Positions 1 to 5,355 of a stretch of 5,712 nucleotides of DNA are shown one piece after another. The notes below the pieces were generated by a model. It was not told the DNA's origin. It made no database searches and worked only from the letters and a program-made list of their open reading frames with translations. The DNA lies in assembly GCA_002451435.1 (NCBI GenBank), contig DKCF01000036.1, forward strand, positions 1-5,712. The letters are read 5' to 3'. Position 1 is the stretch's first letter. Every line of letters starts with the position of its first letter. This DNA is from Bifidobacterium sp. UBA6881 (GTDB lineage Bacteria; Actinomycetota; Actinomycetes; Actinomycetales; Bifidobacteriaceae). The translations under genes and the position numbers were made by a program.

Positions 1-27
1 AAGCCCAGTCGCAGGAGCTTGGAGCGG

Positions 28-53
28 AACCCTTACATGAGTAAGGGTTTTCT
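28..53 (+). terminator. Rho-independent terminator of an upstream unit
   Basis: A perfect 9-bp stem, AACCCTTAC (28-36) and GTAAGGGTT (41-49), closes on a 4-base loop (ATGA) and runs into a short T-rich tail (TTTTCT, 48-53). The T run lies only on the plus-strand side, so the terminated transcript most likely enters from left of the window. The gene it serves is not identifiable: two of the plus frames at the window edge stop inside the hairpin (38-40 and 42-44), so at most a dozen C-terminal residues could be visible. The hairpin insulates bsh from upstream transcription. Confidence 0.7.
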
Positions 54-254
54 CATATTCAGGGCATGGTGGAAGTCGTGTTTTGGATGGCTTTCCCTTC
101 TATTCTTGGCTAAATGGTGTGTTTTTGCTGAGAGCATATTGTTCTCAAATTGAAAATCCGTTTCGTCCGCTGGCAAACATAGGCGTTTTCCTCAATGGAT
201 GGCGGATACCATGAGGCATACGGCAAATTCCATGCGAATAGAAGGAAGTTCATT
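54..254 (+). promoter_or_regulatory. bsh upstream region, promoter not resolved
   Basis: Because a terminator precedes it, the bsh promoter should lie here. Candidate TANNNT -10 elements are TATTCT (101-106), TATTGT (137-142, the best match to TATAAT) and TACCAT (207-212). None has a convincing TTGACA-like -35 at 16-18 bases. TTGAAA at 150-155 is a fair -35, but nothing suitable lies downstream of it. The ribosome-binding site AGAAGGAAG (240-248) is clear. No strong operator-like dyad was seen. Confidence 0.3.
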
Positions 255-1205
255 ATGTGCACTGGCGTCCGTTTCTCCGACGATGACGGCAACATGTATT
301 TCGGTCGCAACCTTGATTGGAGCTTCTCCTACGGAGAGACCATCCTGGCCACACCGCGCGGCTACCACTACGATTACGCATTCGGCGCGAAGGGCAAGGA
401 TGAACCGAACGCGGTATTGGGCGTGGGCGTGGTCATGGCAGATCGCCCAATGTATTTCGACTGCGCCAACGAACACGGCTTGGCGGTTGCCGGACTGAAT
501 TTCCCGGGCTATGCGTCGTTTGCACATGAGCCTGTCGAAGGGACGGAGAACGTCGCCACGTTCGAATTCCCGTTGTGGGTCGCGCGCAATTTCGACACCG
601 TTGACGAAGTCGAGAAAGCGCTGAAAGACGTGACGCTTGTCTCGCAGATCGTTCCCGGACAACAGGAGTCCCTGCTGCATTGGCTCATCGGTGATGGGGA
701 GCGCAGCATCGTCGTCGAGCAGATGGCCGATGGCATGCACATCCATCACGATGACGTGGACGTGCTCACGAACCAGCCGACCTTCGATTTCCATATGGAG
801 AACCTGCGCAACTACATGTGCGTTGGCAATGAGATGGCCGAGCCGAACACATGGGGCAAGGCCGAACTGACGGCATGGGGCGCCGGCGTGAGCATGCATG
901 GCATTCCCGGTGACGTGAGTTCCCCATCGCGCTTTGTGCGTGTCGCATACACGAACACGCATTACCCGCAGCAGAGCGACGAGACGTCCAACGTATCCCG
1001 CCTGTTCCACACTCTTGGTTCCGTGCAAATGGTCGAAGGCATGGCGAAGATGGCGAATGGCAAATTCGAACGCACGCTGTTCACCAGCGGATATTCCGCG
1101 AAAACCAACACCTATTACATGAACACCTACGAGAATCCGGCCATTCGTGCCTACGCCATGGCTGACTTCGATATGGACTCCTCGGAACTGATTACCGCCG
1201 CCTGA
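255..1205 (+). CDS. bsh: Bile salt hydrolase (choloylglycine hydrolase)
   Basis: This cytoplasmic Ntn-hydrolase cuts the amide bond of glycine- or taurine-conjugated bile acids, releasing free bile acid and the amino acid. The protein has 316 residues, normal for bifidobacterial BSH (about 317). The start is fixed at 255 by chemistry: Cys2 (MCTGVRF) must become the N-terminal nucleophile after Met removal, and AGAAGGAAG lies 6 bases upstream. An in-frame ATG at 195 would bury this cysteine. The expected catalytic set is visible: Cys2, Arg18, Asp21 (GRNLDWS), Asn82 (GLNFPGY), Asn173 (LTNQP) and Arg226 (SPSRF). The stretch around residues 60-82 matches what I recall of B. longum BSH almost residue for residue. 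It is probably transcribed alone: a terminator lies upstream and 327 bp separate it from the next gene. No clear downstream terminator was found. Substrate preference (glyco versus tauro) cannot be read from the sequence. Confidence 0.97.
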   Translation: MCTGVRFSDDDGNMYFGRNLDWSFSYGETILATPRGYHYDYAFGAKGKDEPNAVLGVGVVMADRPMYFDCANEHGLAVAGLNFPGYASFAHEPVEGTENVATFEFPLWVARNFDTVDEVEKALKDVTLVSQIVPGQQESLLHWLIGDGERSIVVEQMADGMHIHHDDVDVLTNQPTFDFHMENLRNYMCVGNEMAEPNTWGKAELTAWGAGVSMHGIPGDVSSPSRFVRVAYTNTHYPQQSDETSNVSRLFHTLGSVQMVEGMAKMANGKFERTLFTSGYSAKTNTYYMNTYENPAIRAYAMADFDMDSSELITAA

Positions 1206-1266
1206 GGATGTTCCTTTCCTGAGAGCCGTGAATTATGTCGCATGATTTCACAAAAGAGCGGAGAAA

Positions 1267-1344
1267 ATGAAATTGTGCGATGAACTGGCCGACAGCAATG
1301 CCCCCGAACCAATTTTTCACCCCGATTCCAAGATGAAAATGTAG
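1267..1344 (+). CDS. Doubtful 25-residue small ORF
   Basis: ATG at 1267 follows GCGGAG (1258-1263) with only 3 bases of spacing, which is short for a functional ribosome-binding site. The 25-residue product starts MKLCDELADS, is charged, has no membrane segment and matches no family I recognise. It could be a leader peptide, a decayed gene remnant or chance. It is listed because the region is otherwise empty and the site is at least SD-like. Confidence 0.12.
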   Translation: MKLCDELADSNAPEPIFHPDSKMKM

Positions 1345-1375
1345 GTTTGGGAGCATTGTTGTCTCTTGGATTTCA

Positions 1376-1412
1376 CACGATTCGCAATTTGACGCTTGCA
1401 TATGGAATCGTG
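1376..1412. promoter_or_regulatory. 8-bp dyad overlapping a TTGACG element
   Basis: CACGATTC (1376-1383) and GAATCGTG (1405-1412) are perfect inverted repeats separated by 21 bases. A second, slightly off-centre pair, GCAA (1384-1387) and TTGC (1396-1399), sits inside. TTGACG (1389-1394), a good -35 hexamer, lies at the centre, and a TANNNT element (TACGTT, 1416-1421) follows at an overlong spacing of 21 bases. This could be an operator over a distal promoter for the merR operon, or a hairpin at the end of the bsh transcript. There is no T tail to favour a terminator. Confidence 0.35.
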
Positions 1413-1429
1413 CGATACGTTCGGCCCTC

Positions 1430-1448
1430 TACCACATTTGCCGTGGTA
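1430..1448. repeat. Small inverted repeat TACCAC/GTGGTA
   Basis: Arms TACCAC (1430-1435) and GTGGTA (1443-1448) form a perfect 6-bp stem around a 7-base loop (ATTTGCC). No T tract follows. It lies about 85 bp before merR, and just downstream of the TACGTT element at 1416-1421, so it would be at the 5' end of any transcript made from there. Role unknown. Confidence 0.3.
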
Positions 1449-1487
1449 TAAGCAGCCGCTGGCGCTTTGCCGATCGATGCGACACGC

Positions 1488-1525
1488 CAAGTGCGTGGAC
1501 TTAAAGCACTTGAGGTTTTTAGAGT
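1488..1525 (+). promoter_or_regulatory. Probable merR operon promoter with operator dyads
   Basis: TGGACT (1496-1501) resembles a -35 and TAGAGT (1520-1525) fits the actinobacterial TANNNT -10; the spacer is 18 bases. TAGAGT ends 7 bases before ATG 1533, so transcription would begin at or next to the A of the ATG, giving a leaderless mRNA. The spacer contains CTTAAAG (1500-1506) facing a degenerate CTTGAGG (1509-1515). As I recall it, the AdhR operator is CTTAAAG-N4-CTTTAAG; here the left half is exact, the right half matches 5 of 7 and the gap is 2 bases. A perfect 7-bp dyad, CAAGTGC (1488-1494) and GCACTTG (1506-1512), overlaps it. Dyads between -35 and -10 are the usual binding place of MerR-family regulators, which suggests autoregulation. 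Confidence 0.45.
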
Positions 1526-1532
1526 GCGGAAT

Positions 1533-2009
1533 ATGAGCACCACAACAACATGGCATACGATTCGAGAGGCTTCGATGTTTTCCGGGCTTCCTGAATCGAC
1601 GTTGCGTTACTACGAACAGATAGGCATCATCGATGCGATCGCTCGCGACCCGAGTTCGGGCCATCGCATGTACTCGGATGCCGATCTAGAGTCTCTGTCC
1701 ACGATTTCCTGCCTTGCCGCGACGGGCATGCCGCTGACGGATATGCGCGAATATCTGAGGAACCGTTTTGACGGCGAGGATGGTGCACGCAGGCAGATGG
1801 AATTATTGGACGCACAATCATTGCGTTTGGCGGCCAAAATGGAGTCCCTCCGCATACAACAGGCGTATGTGTCGCTGAAGACGTTGTATTGGAAGGCCGT
1901 GTCCGAAGGACGCGATGATGATGCTCGGCGAATCCTCAACGAGAATCAGGATATTATCGACAGCGTGCATAGCCAAAGCAGGCGAAATGGTGTCGGAACG
2001 ACTGATTAA
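1533..2009 (+). CDS. MerR-family regulator, AdhR/NmlR-like
   Basis: A 158-residue transcriptional regulator. Residues 7-75 form the winged helix-turn-helix typical of MerR: WHTIREAS, then LRYYEQIGII and the wing GHRMYSDADLE. Residues 80-120 form the long dimerising helix (MELLDAQSLRLAAKMESL), and the rest is a short acidic C-terminus. It lacks the paired cysteines of metal sensors and a large drug-binding domain. Its only cysteine, Cys60, lies in LSTISCLAATGMPL, the place where AdhR/NmlR carry their reactive cysteine. By family it would sense aldehydes or other electrophiles and activate the genes behind it; this is inference. Start choice: ATG 1533 has no good ribosome-binding site but sits 7 bases after a TANNNT element, consistent with leaderless translation. 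GTG 1524 has GAGG 8 bases upstream and would add three residues; TTG 1467 is less likely. The dehydrogenase gene follows 56 bases downstream with no terminator between. Confidence 0.88.
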   Translation: MSTTTTWHTIREASMFSGLPESTLRYYEQIGIIDAIARDPSSGHRMYSDADLESLSTISCLAATGMPLTDMREYLRNRFDGEDGARRQMELLDAQSLRLAAKMESLRIQQAYVSLKTLYWKAVSEGRDDDARRILNENQDIIDSVHSQSRRNGVGTTD

Positions 2010-2022
2010 AGCGCATATCTGC

Positions 2023-2038
2023 GAATCACAGAATCACA
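2023..2038. repeat. Tandem octamer GAATCACA x2
   Basis: GAATCACA occurs twice in immediate tandem (2023-2030 and 2031-2038) in the 56-bp gap between merR and the dehydrogenase gene. It could be a small protein-binding site or replication slippage. No promoter hexamers accompany it. Confidence 0.4.
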
Positions 2039-2065
2039 TACAGCAGCCGAAACAAAGGAGCAATC

Positions 2066-3115
2066 ATGAAGGCGGCGATATACAAAGGTGTTGGGCGTAT
2101 GGCGTGCGAAGAGCGTCCAAAGCCGACGATTACCGATGATGGTGACGCGGTCATCCGCGTGGTGCGCGCTTGCGTCTGCGGTTCGGATTTATGGTTTTAT
2201 CGGGATGGCGACAAACCCGTTGACAGCCAGGCGGGTCATGAGGCGATCGGCGTGGTGGAATCCACCGGCAGCGACGTGACCATCGCCAAGCCCGGGGATT
2301 TCGTCATCGTGCCGTTCCCCTATAGCTGTGGCAGGTGCCCGGTGTGCAAGGCCGGATTTGAATCGAGTTGCCCCCATGGCGGATATTTCGGCGGTGAGGA
2401 TGGCTTGGGATGCCAAGCGGAGTATCTGCGTGTCCCGGAGGCCGACGGCACATTGGTCGTCGTTCCGGGCAACGCCAAAGACTTTTCCGATGGGCTGTTG
2501 GCTTCATTGCTGACGCTTTCCGATGTGATGGCCACCGGATACCATGCCGCCGCGTCCGCGGAGGTCAAACCGGGGGATACCGCCGTCGTGTTCGGCGATG
2601 GCGCGGTCGGCCTGTGCGCGGTGTTGTCCGCCAAGCTTATGGGCGCCGACCGCATCATCGCCATGAGCCGTCATGCGGATCGCCAGCGGATCGCCCGAAA
2701 GTTCGGAGCCACCGATTTCGTGGAGGAACGCGGCGATGAGGCCGTGGCCAAGGTGATGGAGATGACGGGCGGATACGGCGCCGATGCCGTGCTCGAATGC
2801 GTGGGATCCGCATTGTCCAACGACACCGCAATGAAGGTGGCGCGTGCCGGAGCCATCGTGGGGCGTGTTGGTCTGCCCCACGGCGTGAAGGCGGATATTC
2901 CCGGATTGTTCTATCGTAATGTCGGTCTGCGCGGAGGTCCCGCATCCGTGCGCACCTACGATACGCGTCGTTTGCTCAAGGAAGTGTTGGACGGCAACAT
3001 CGATCCGGGCATCGTCTACACCTCCGAATACACGCTTGACGACATCCAGGAGGCCTACGCGGCGATGGACGAGCGCCGCACGGTCAAGTCGTTGCTGCGG
3101 GTCAGCGAGGTCTGA
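2066..3115 (+). CDS. Zn-dependent medium-chain alcohol dehydrogenase
   Basis: A 349-residue cytoplasmic oxidoreductase, expected to interconvert an alcohol and an aldehyde or ketone using a nicotinamide cofactor. The GroES-like N-terminal half carries the catalytic zinc ligands Cys38 (CGSD) and His58-Glu59 (GHEAIG), with Asp153 as a likely further polar residue, and the structural zinc tetrad Cys88, Cys91, Cys94 and Cys102. The Rossmann half has GDGAVG (177-182). The end of its second strand reads MSRHADRQ (200-207), with Ser-Arg instead of an acidic residue, which favours NADP(H) over NAD(H). Length and motifs are complete and normal for the COG1063-type group. Start: AAAGGAG (2054-2060) lies 5 bases before the ATG. 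It sits between merR and the CMD gene in the same direction with short gaps, so co-transcription is likely. As the neighbour of an AdhR-like regulator it may detoxify aldehydes; the substrate cannot be read from the sequence. Confidence 0.92.
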   Translation: MKAAIYKGVGRMACEERPKPTITDDGDAVIRVVRACVCGSDLWFYRDGDKPVDSQAGHEAIGVVESTGSDVTIAKPGDFVIVPFPYSCGRCPVCKAGFESSCPHGGYFGGEDGLGCQAEYLRVPEADGTLVVVPGNAKDFSDGLLASLLTLSDVMATGYHAAASAEVKPGDTAVVFGDGAVGLCAVLSAKLMGADRIIAMSRHADRQRIARKFGATDFVEERGDEAVAKVMEMTGGYGADAVLECVGSALSNDTAMKVARAGAIVGRVGLPHGVKADIPGLFYRNVGLRGGPASVRTYDTRRLLKEVLDGNIDPGIVYTSEYTLDDIQEAYAAMDERRTVKSLLRVSEV

Positions 3116-3167
3116 TCCGGCGGCGCGACGATGAACATTATGGCACGAGAGGCATGAAAGGCAAGAT

Positions 3168-3935
3168 ATGTTCGAGGAACTGCACCGAAAGATGAACGCC
3201 TTCTGGAACAATGACAGGACGTTGGCGCAGACCGATCCGGAATTCGTCAGGTTCTTTTCCGACTTCGCCTATGGCGAGGTGGTGAACGAGCCGAAGGCGA
3301 ACCATCCCGATCTGGACGACAAGACGCGCTCGTTGGCGATTCTCGCGGCGCTGGTGGGATGCCAAGGGCTTGATGCGTTCGAAATGATGCTGCCGGTCGC
3401 GTATGAGACCGGACTGGCGTCCACCGCCATCAAGGAGATGGTGTATCAGGCCACCGCATATTGCGGATTCGGCAGGGTGCTGCCGTTCCTAAAGAAGCTC
3501 AACGATTTTCTGGGAGCGGAGAACGTGCATTTGCCGCTTGCCGCGCAATCCACCACGACGCCCGAGACCCGGATGGAGGCGGGAGAATCCAAGCAGATGG
3601 AGATCTTCGGTGACCGCATGCATGGATTCGCGCAATCCGGTCCGGAAGAAACCCGGCACATCAACGCGTGGCTGGTCGACAATTGCTTCGGCGACTATTA
3701 CACGCGCGGAGGGTTGAGCACCCGGGAACGTGAGATGGTCACATTCTGCTTCCTCGCCGCGCAGGGCGGTTGCGAACCTCAACTGACCGCGCACGCCAAG
3801 GCGAATCTGAACGTCGGCAATGAGAAGGCGCTGCTAATCGCGGTGGCCTCCCAATGCATGCCGTACATCGGGTACCCGCGCACATTGAACGCGATTCGTT
3901 GCATCAATGATGCGGCCCAAGACAATCGGACGTGA
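3168..3935 (+). CDS. Two-domain carboxymuconolactone decarboxylase protein
   Basis: A 255-residue soluble protein with two CMD/AhpD-like domains, about 24-115 and 145-248, joined by a polar linker. Each domain shows the family pattern: a helix ending in GC (Cys65, Cys202), then a small-aromatic-Gly turn followed by PF or PR (CGFGRVLPF at 99-107; YIGYPRTLNAI at 233-243). The AhpD redox motif E-x2-C-x3-H is absent, so peroxidase activity of that type is unlikely. Domain 2 keeps a histidine (His209, LTAHAK), while domain 1 has Phe-Glu there (71-72), hinting that only one half is catalytic. True muconolactone decarboxylation is improbable in a gut fermenter with no aromatic pathway nearby. B. subtilis YraC, a CMD protein, is under AdhR control, supporting a carbonyl-stress role. 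AAAGG (3157-3161) lies 6 bases before the ATG; 52 bases separate it from the dehydrogenase gene. It is probably the last gene of the operon. Confidence 0.88.
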   Translation: MFEELHRKMNAFWNNDRTLAQTDPEFVRFFSDFAYGEVVNEPKANHPDLDDKTRSLAILAALVGCQGLDAFEMMLPVAYETGLASTAIKEMVYQATAYCGFGRVLPFLKKLNDFLGAENVHLPLAAQSTTTPETRMEAGESKQMEIFGDRMHGFAQSGPEETRHINAWLVDNCFGDYYTRGGLSTREREMVTFCFLAAQGGCEPQLTAHAKANLNVGNEKALLIAVASQCMPYIGYPRTLNAIRCINDAAQDNRT

Positions 3936-3952
3936 CATCGGTCAGAGTAGAC

Positions 3953-3994
3953 GCAGGGAGGGCATCCGCCGAATGGAACGGATGCCCTCCCTGC
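3953..3994. terminator. 16-bp hairpin between convergent genes
   Basis: GCAGGGAGGGCATCCG (3953-3968) pairs perfectly with CGGATGCCCTCCCTGC (3979-3994) around a 10-base loop. It starts 17 bases after the CMD stop and lies 44 bases past the stop of the opposing MetE-like gene, the usual place for a shared bidirectional terminator. Neither strand has a clear T run after the stem, which is atypical for a Rho-independent terminator. A smaller hairpin, TTCCG-TAT-CGGAA (4010-4022), sits between it and the MetE-like stop. Confidence 0.65.
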
Positions 3995-4038
3995 CATTGC
4001 TTGCCGTGATTCCGTATCGGAACCAAAGCGAGGTACGA

Positions 4039-5169
4039 TTATTCTCCCCAAACATCCTTGGCGATGGACCGCACGAGCGCGATCTTGGCCCACTGCTGTT
4101 CTTCGGTGAGCTTGTTGCCTTCCTCGGTCGACGCGAAACCGCACTGGGTGGACAGGCACAGACGGTCCAGCGGAACATACTTGGCCGCTTCCTCGATGCG
4201 CGCCTTGATGGTCTCCGGATCCTCAAGTTCCGGCTTCTTGGAGGTGATCAGGCCAAGCACGACCTTCTTGTCGCCGGAAACCTTGGCGAGCGGGGCGAAG
4301 TCGCCGGAACGGTCGTCGTCGAATTCCAAGTAGTAGGCACCGACGTTTTCCTCGCCGAACAGCACATCCGCCACAGTGGAGTATCCGCCCGCGGAGGCCC
4401 AAGTGGAGTGGTAGTTGCCGCGGCAATCATGCGTGGTGACCACAAGATCCTCGGGAAGGTTCTTGATGGCGGCGTTGTTCATGTGGGCGTACAGTTTCTG
4501 CAGATCGGCGAATTCCTCGGCGGAATAGTGGCTGTTGAAATGAGGGTCGCAGAACATGCCCCAAGTGCAGTCATCGAGTTGCACATTACGGCATCCGGCA
4601 TCGTACAACGCCAGAATCAATTCATGGAATGCCGTCGCCGTGTCGTCCGCGAGCGCGTTGTAGGCGGCTGGAGTGTCGCCGTAGAACTCATGCACGGATT
4701 CGAGGTTTTCCGGTCGGAACAGTTCCGCATACAATTGCGCCGGGGCCGGAATCGTTTGACGGGCCACGACTTGATCGTCTTCGAATTGCTTGACGAACCT
4801 GAAATGTCCGATGAACGGATGCTGAGGATTGAATGCGATTTTGCCGTTCAGACGTGCCGATTCCGCACGTGTCTCCTCATCGTGGAACATGTATCCTTTG
4901 TCCATGGAGACCTTTTGTACGCCGTCAAAGCCCCACATGCAGTCCAGATGCCACCAGCCGCGGCGGAACTCGCCATCCGTGATCACATGCAGGCCGGCGG
5001 CCTTCTGCTTGGCGATCAGTTCCGTGATGGACTTGTCTTCCACGGCCTTGAGCGTGGCCGCGTCGATCTTTCCCGCGGCGAACTCCTCGCGGGCGGCCTT
5101 CAATTCGGCCGGGCGTAGGTAGGATCCGACCACGTCGGCGCGGAACGGGGCGTTATGGGAATATGGCAT
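4039..5169 (-). CDS. Stand-alone MetE-like methyltransferase
   Basis: A 376-residue protein matching only the catalytic C-terminal half of cobalamin-independent methionine synthase, the layout of B. subtilis YxjG/YxjH. It is expected to transfer a methyl group to homocysteine or a related thiol in the cytoplasm. The family zinc ligands are intact: His247 and Cys249 (THDCRG), Glu282 (YLEFDDDRSG) and Cys343 (LSTQCGF). The early motif DVVGSYLRP (12-20) fits the barrel start. The place of the IDEP motif of full MetE reads QLDDCTW (197-203). The N-terminal folate-binding half of MetE (about 350 residues) is absent, so the methyl donor is uncertain: folate, another methylated metabolite, or a corrinoid as proposed for archaeal core MetE. 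Start: GAAAGG lies 6 bases upstream of the ATG. The gene is monocistronic by appearance, convergent with the CMD gene and divergent from the cation transporter gene. Confidence 0.9.
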   Translation of the reverse strand: MPYSHNAPFRADVVGSYLRPAELKAAREEFAAGKIDAATLKAVEDKSITELIAKQKAAGLHVITDGEFRRGWWHLDCMWGFDGVQKVSMDKGYMFHDEETRAESARLNGKIAFNPQHPFIGHFRFVKQFEDDQVVARQTIPAPAQLYAELFRPENLESVHEFYGDTPAAYNALADDTATAFHELILALYDAGCRNVQLDDCTWGMFCDPHFNSHYSAEEFADLQKLYAHMNNAAIKNLPEDLVVTTHDCRGNYHSTWASAGGYSTVADVLFGEENVGAYYLEFDDDRSGDFAPLAKVSGDKKVVLGLITSKKPELEDPETIKARIEEAAKYVPLDRLCLSTQCGFASTEEGNKLTEEQQWAKIALVRSIAKDVWGE

Positions 5170-5204
5170 GATGCACCTTTCAAACGTTGGGATTGCCTCA
5201 AAGA

Positions 5205-5210
5205 AGGATA
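5205..5210 (-). promoter_or_regulatory. Weak -10 candidate for the MetE-like gene
   Basis: On the minus strand TATCCT fits TANNNT and lies 35 bases before the ATG, leaving room for the ribosome-binding site. No good -35 hexamer is found 16-18 bases upstream. No S-box (SAM riboswitch) or T-box pattern is apparent in the 186-bp intergenic region. Confidence 0.25.
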
Positions 5211-5291
5211 CCCGGCGAGCCTGAAAAAATGCGTCGGGCGCTCATGGTCCCCGGCAAATTTCGATGTGGCAGCCATCCATTGTGCCATCGG

Positions 5292-5319
5292 TTGATATCT
5301 GCATCCGAATGAGTAACGT
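5292..5319 (+). promoter_or_regulatory. Probable promoter of the cation transporter gene
   Basis: TTGATA (5292-5297, five of six to TTGACA), a 16-base spacer and TAACGT (5314-5319, TANNNT) place the start of transcription near 5326, about 30 bases before ATG 5356. The short dyad AACG-TGAGA-CGTT (5315-5327) overlaps the -10 and start site and could be an operator, but the arms are only 4 bp. Confidence 0.45.
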
Positions 5320-5355
5320 GAGACGTTGTGAATCGGATTTTCAAGGAGTGCGAAC

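Larger units (their letters stand above)
1206..1532. other. 327-bp intergenic region, bsh to merR
   Basis: No convincing gene. It is AT-richer by eye than the flanking genes. It holds an imperfect dyad with arms GTGAA (1228-1232) and TTCAC (1247-1251) without a T tail, a doubtful 25-codon reading frame (1267-1344), an 8-bp dyad around a TTGACG (1376-1412), a small hairpin (1430-1448) and a promoter-like stretch directly before merR (1488-1525). No typical T-tailed terminator for bsh was found, so some read-through into merR is possible. Confidence 0.7.

Noticed and set aside
1..153. Open plus frame from the window edge through the terminator
   Set aside because: It runs through a clear hairpin with a T tail and gives a Trp/Phe/Leu-rich peptide with no family features; probably chance.
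195..254. Upstream in-frame ATG giving a longer bile salt hydrolase
   Set aside because: It would place 20 residues before the catalytic Cys2, which must be N-terminal after Met removal; the ribosome-binding site serves ATG 255.
192..1028. Long minus-strand open frame opposite bsh
   Set aside because: It is antisense to a gene with all catalytic residues intact and its product resembles no family.
1467..1532. TTG 1467 as merR start
   Set aside because: No ribosome-binding site before it, and the extra 22 residues precede the normal MerR N-terminus and overlap the likely promoter.
3131..3157. Eight-codon ORF between the dehydrogenase and CMD genes
   Set aside because: No ribosome-binding site, and too short to support.
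2504..3211. Minus-strand open frame opposite the dehydrogenase
   Set aside because: Antisense shadow; no recognisable domain, and it overlaps two well-supported genes.
3907..5118. 403-codon plus-strand open frame opposite the MetE-like gene
   Set aside because: A shadow of a GC-rich gene on the other strand; the minus-strand protein has complete family motifs and a proper ribosome-binding site.
5170..5355. S-box or T-box riboswitch upstream of the MetE-like gene
   Set aside because: The 186-bp divergent region shows neither the conserved helices nor a terminator/antiterminator pair on the minus strand.
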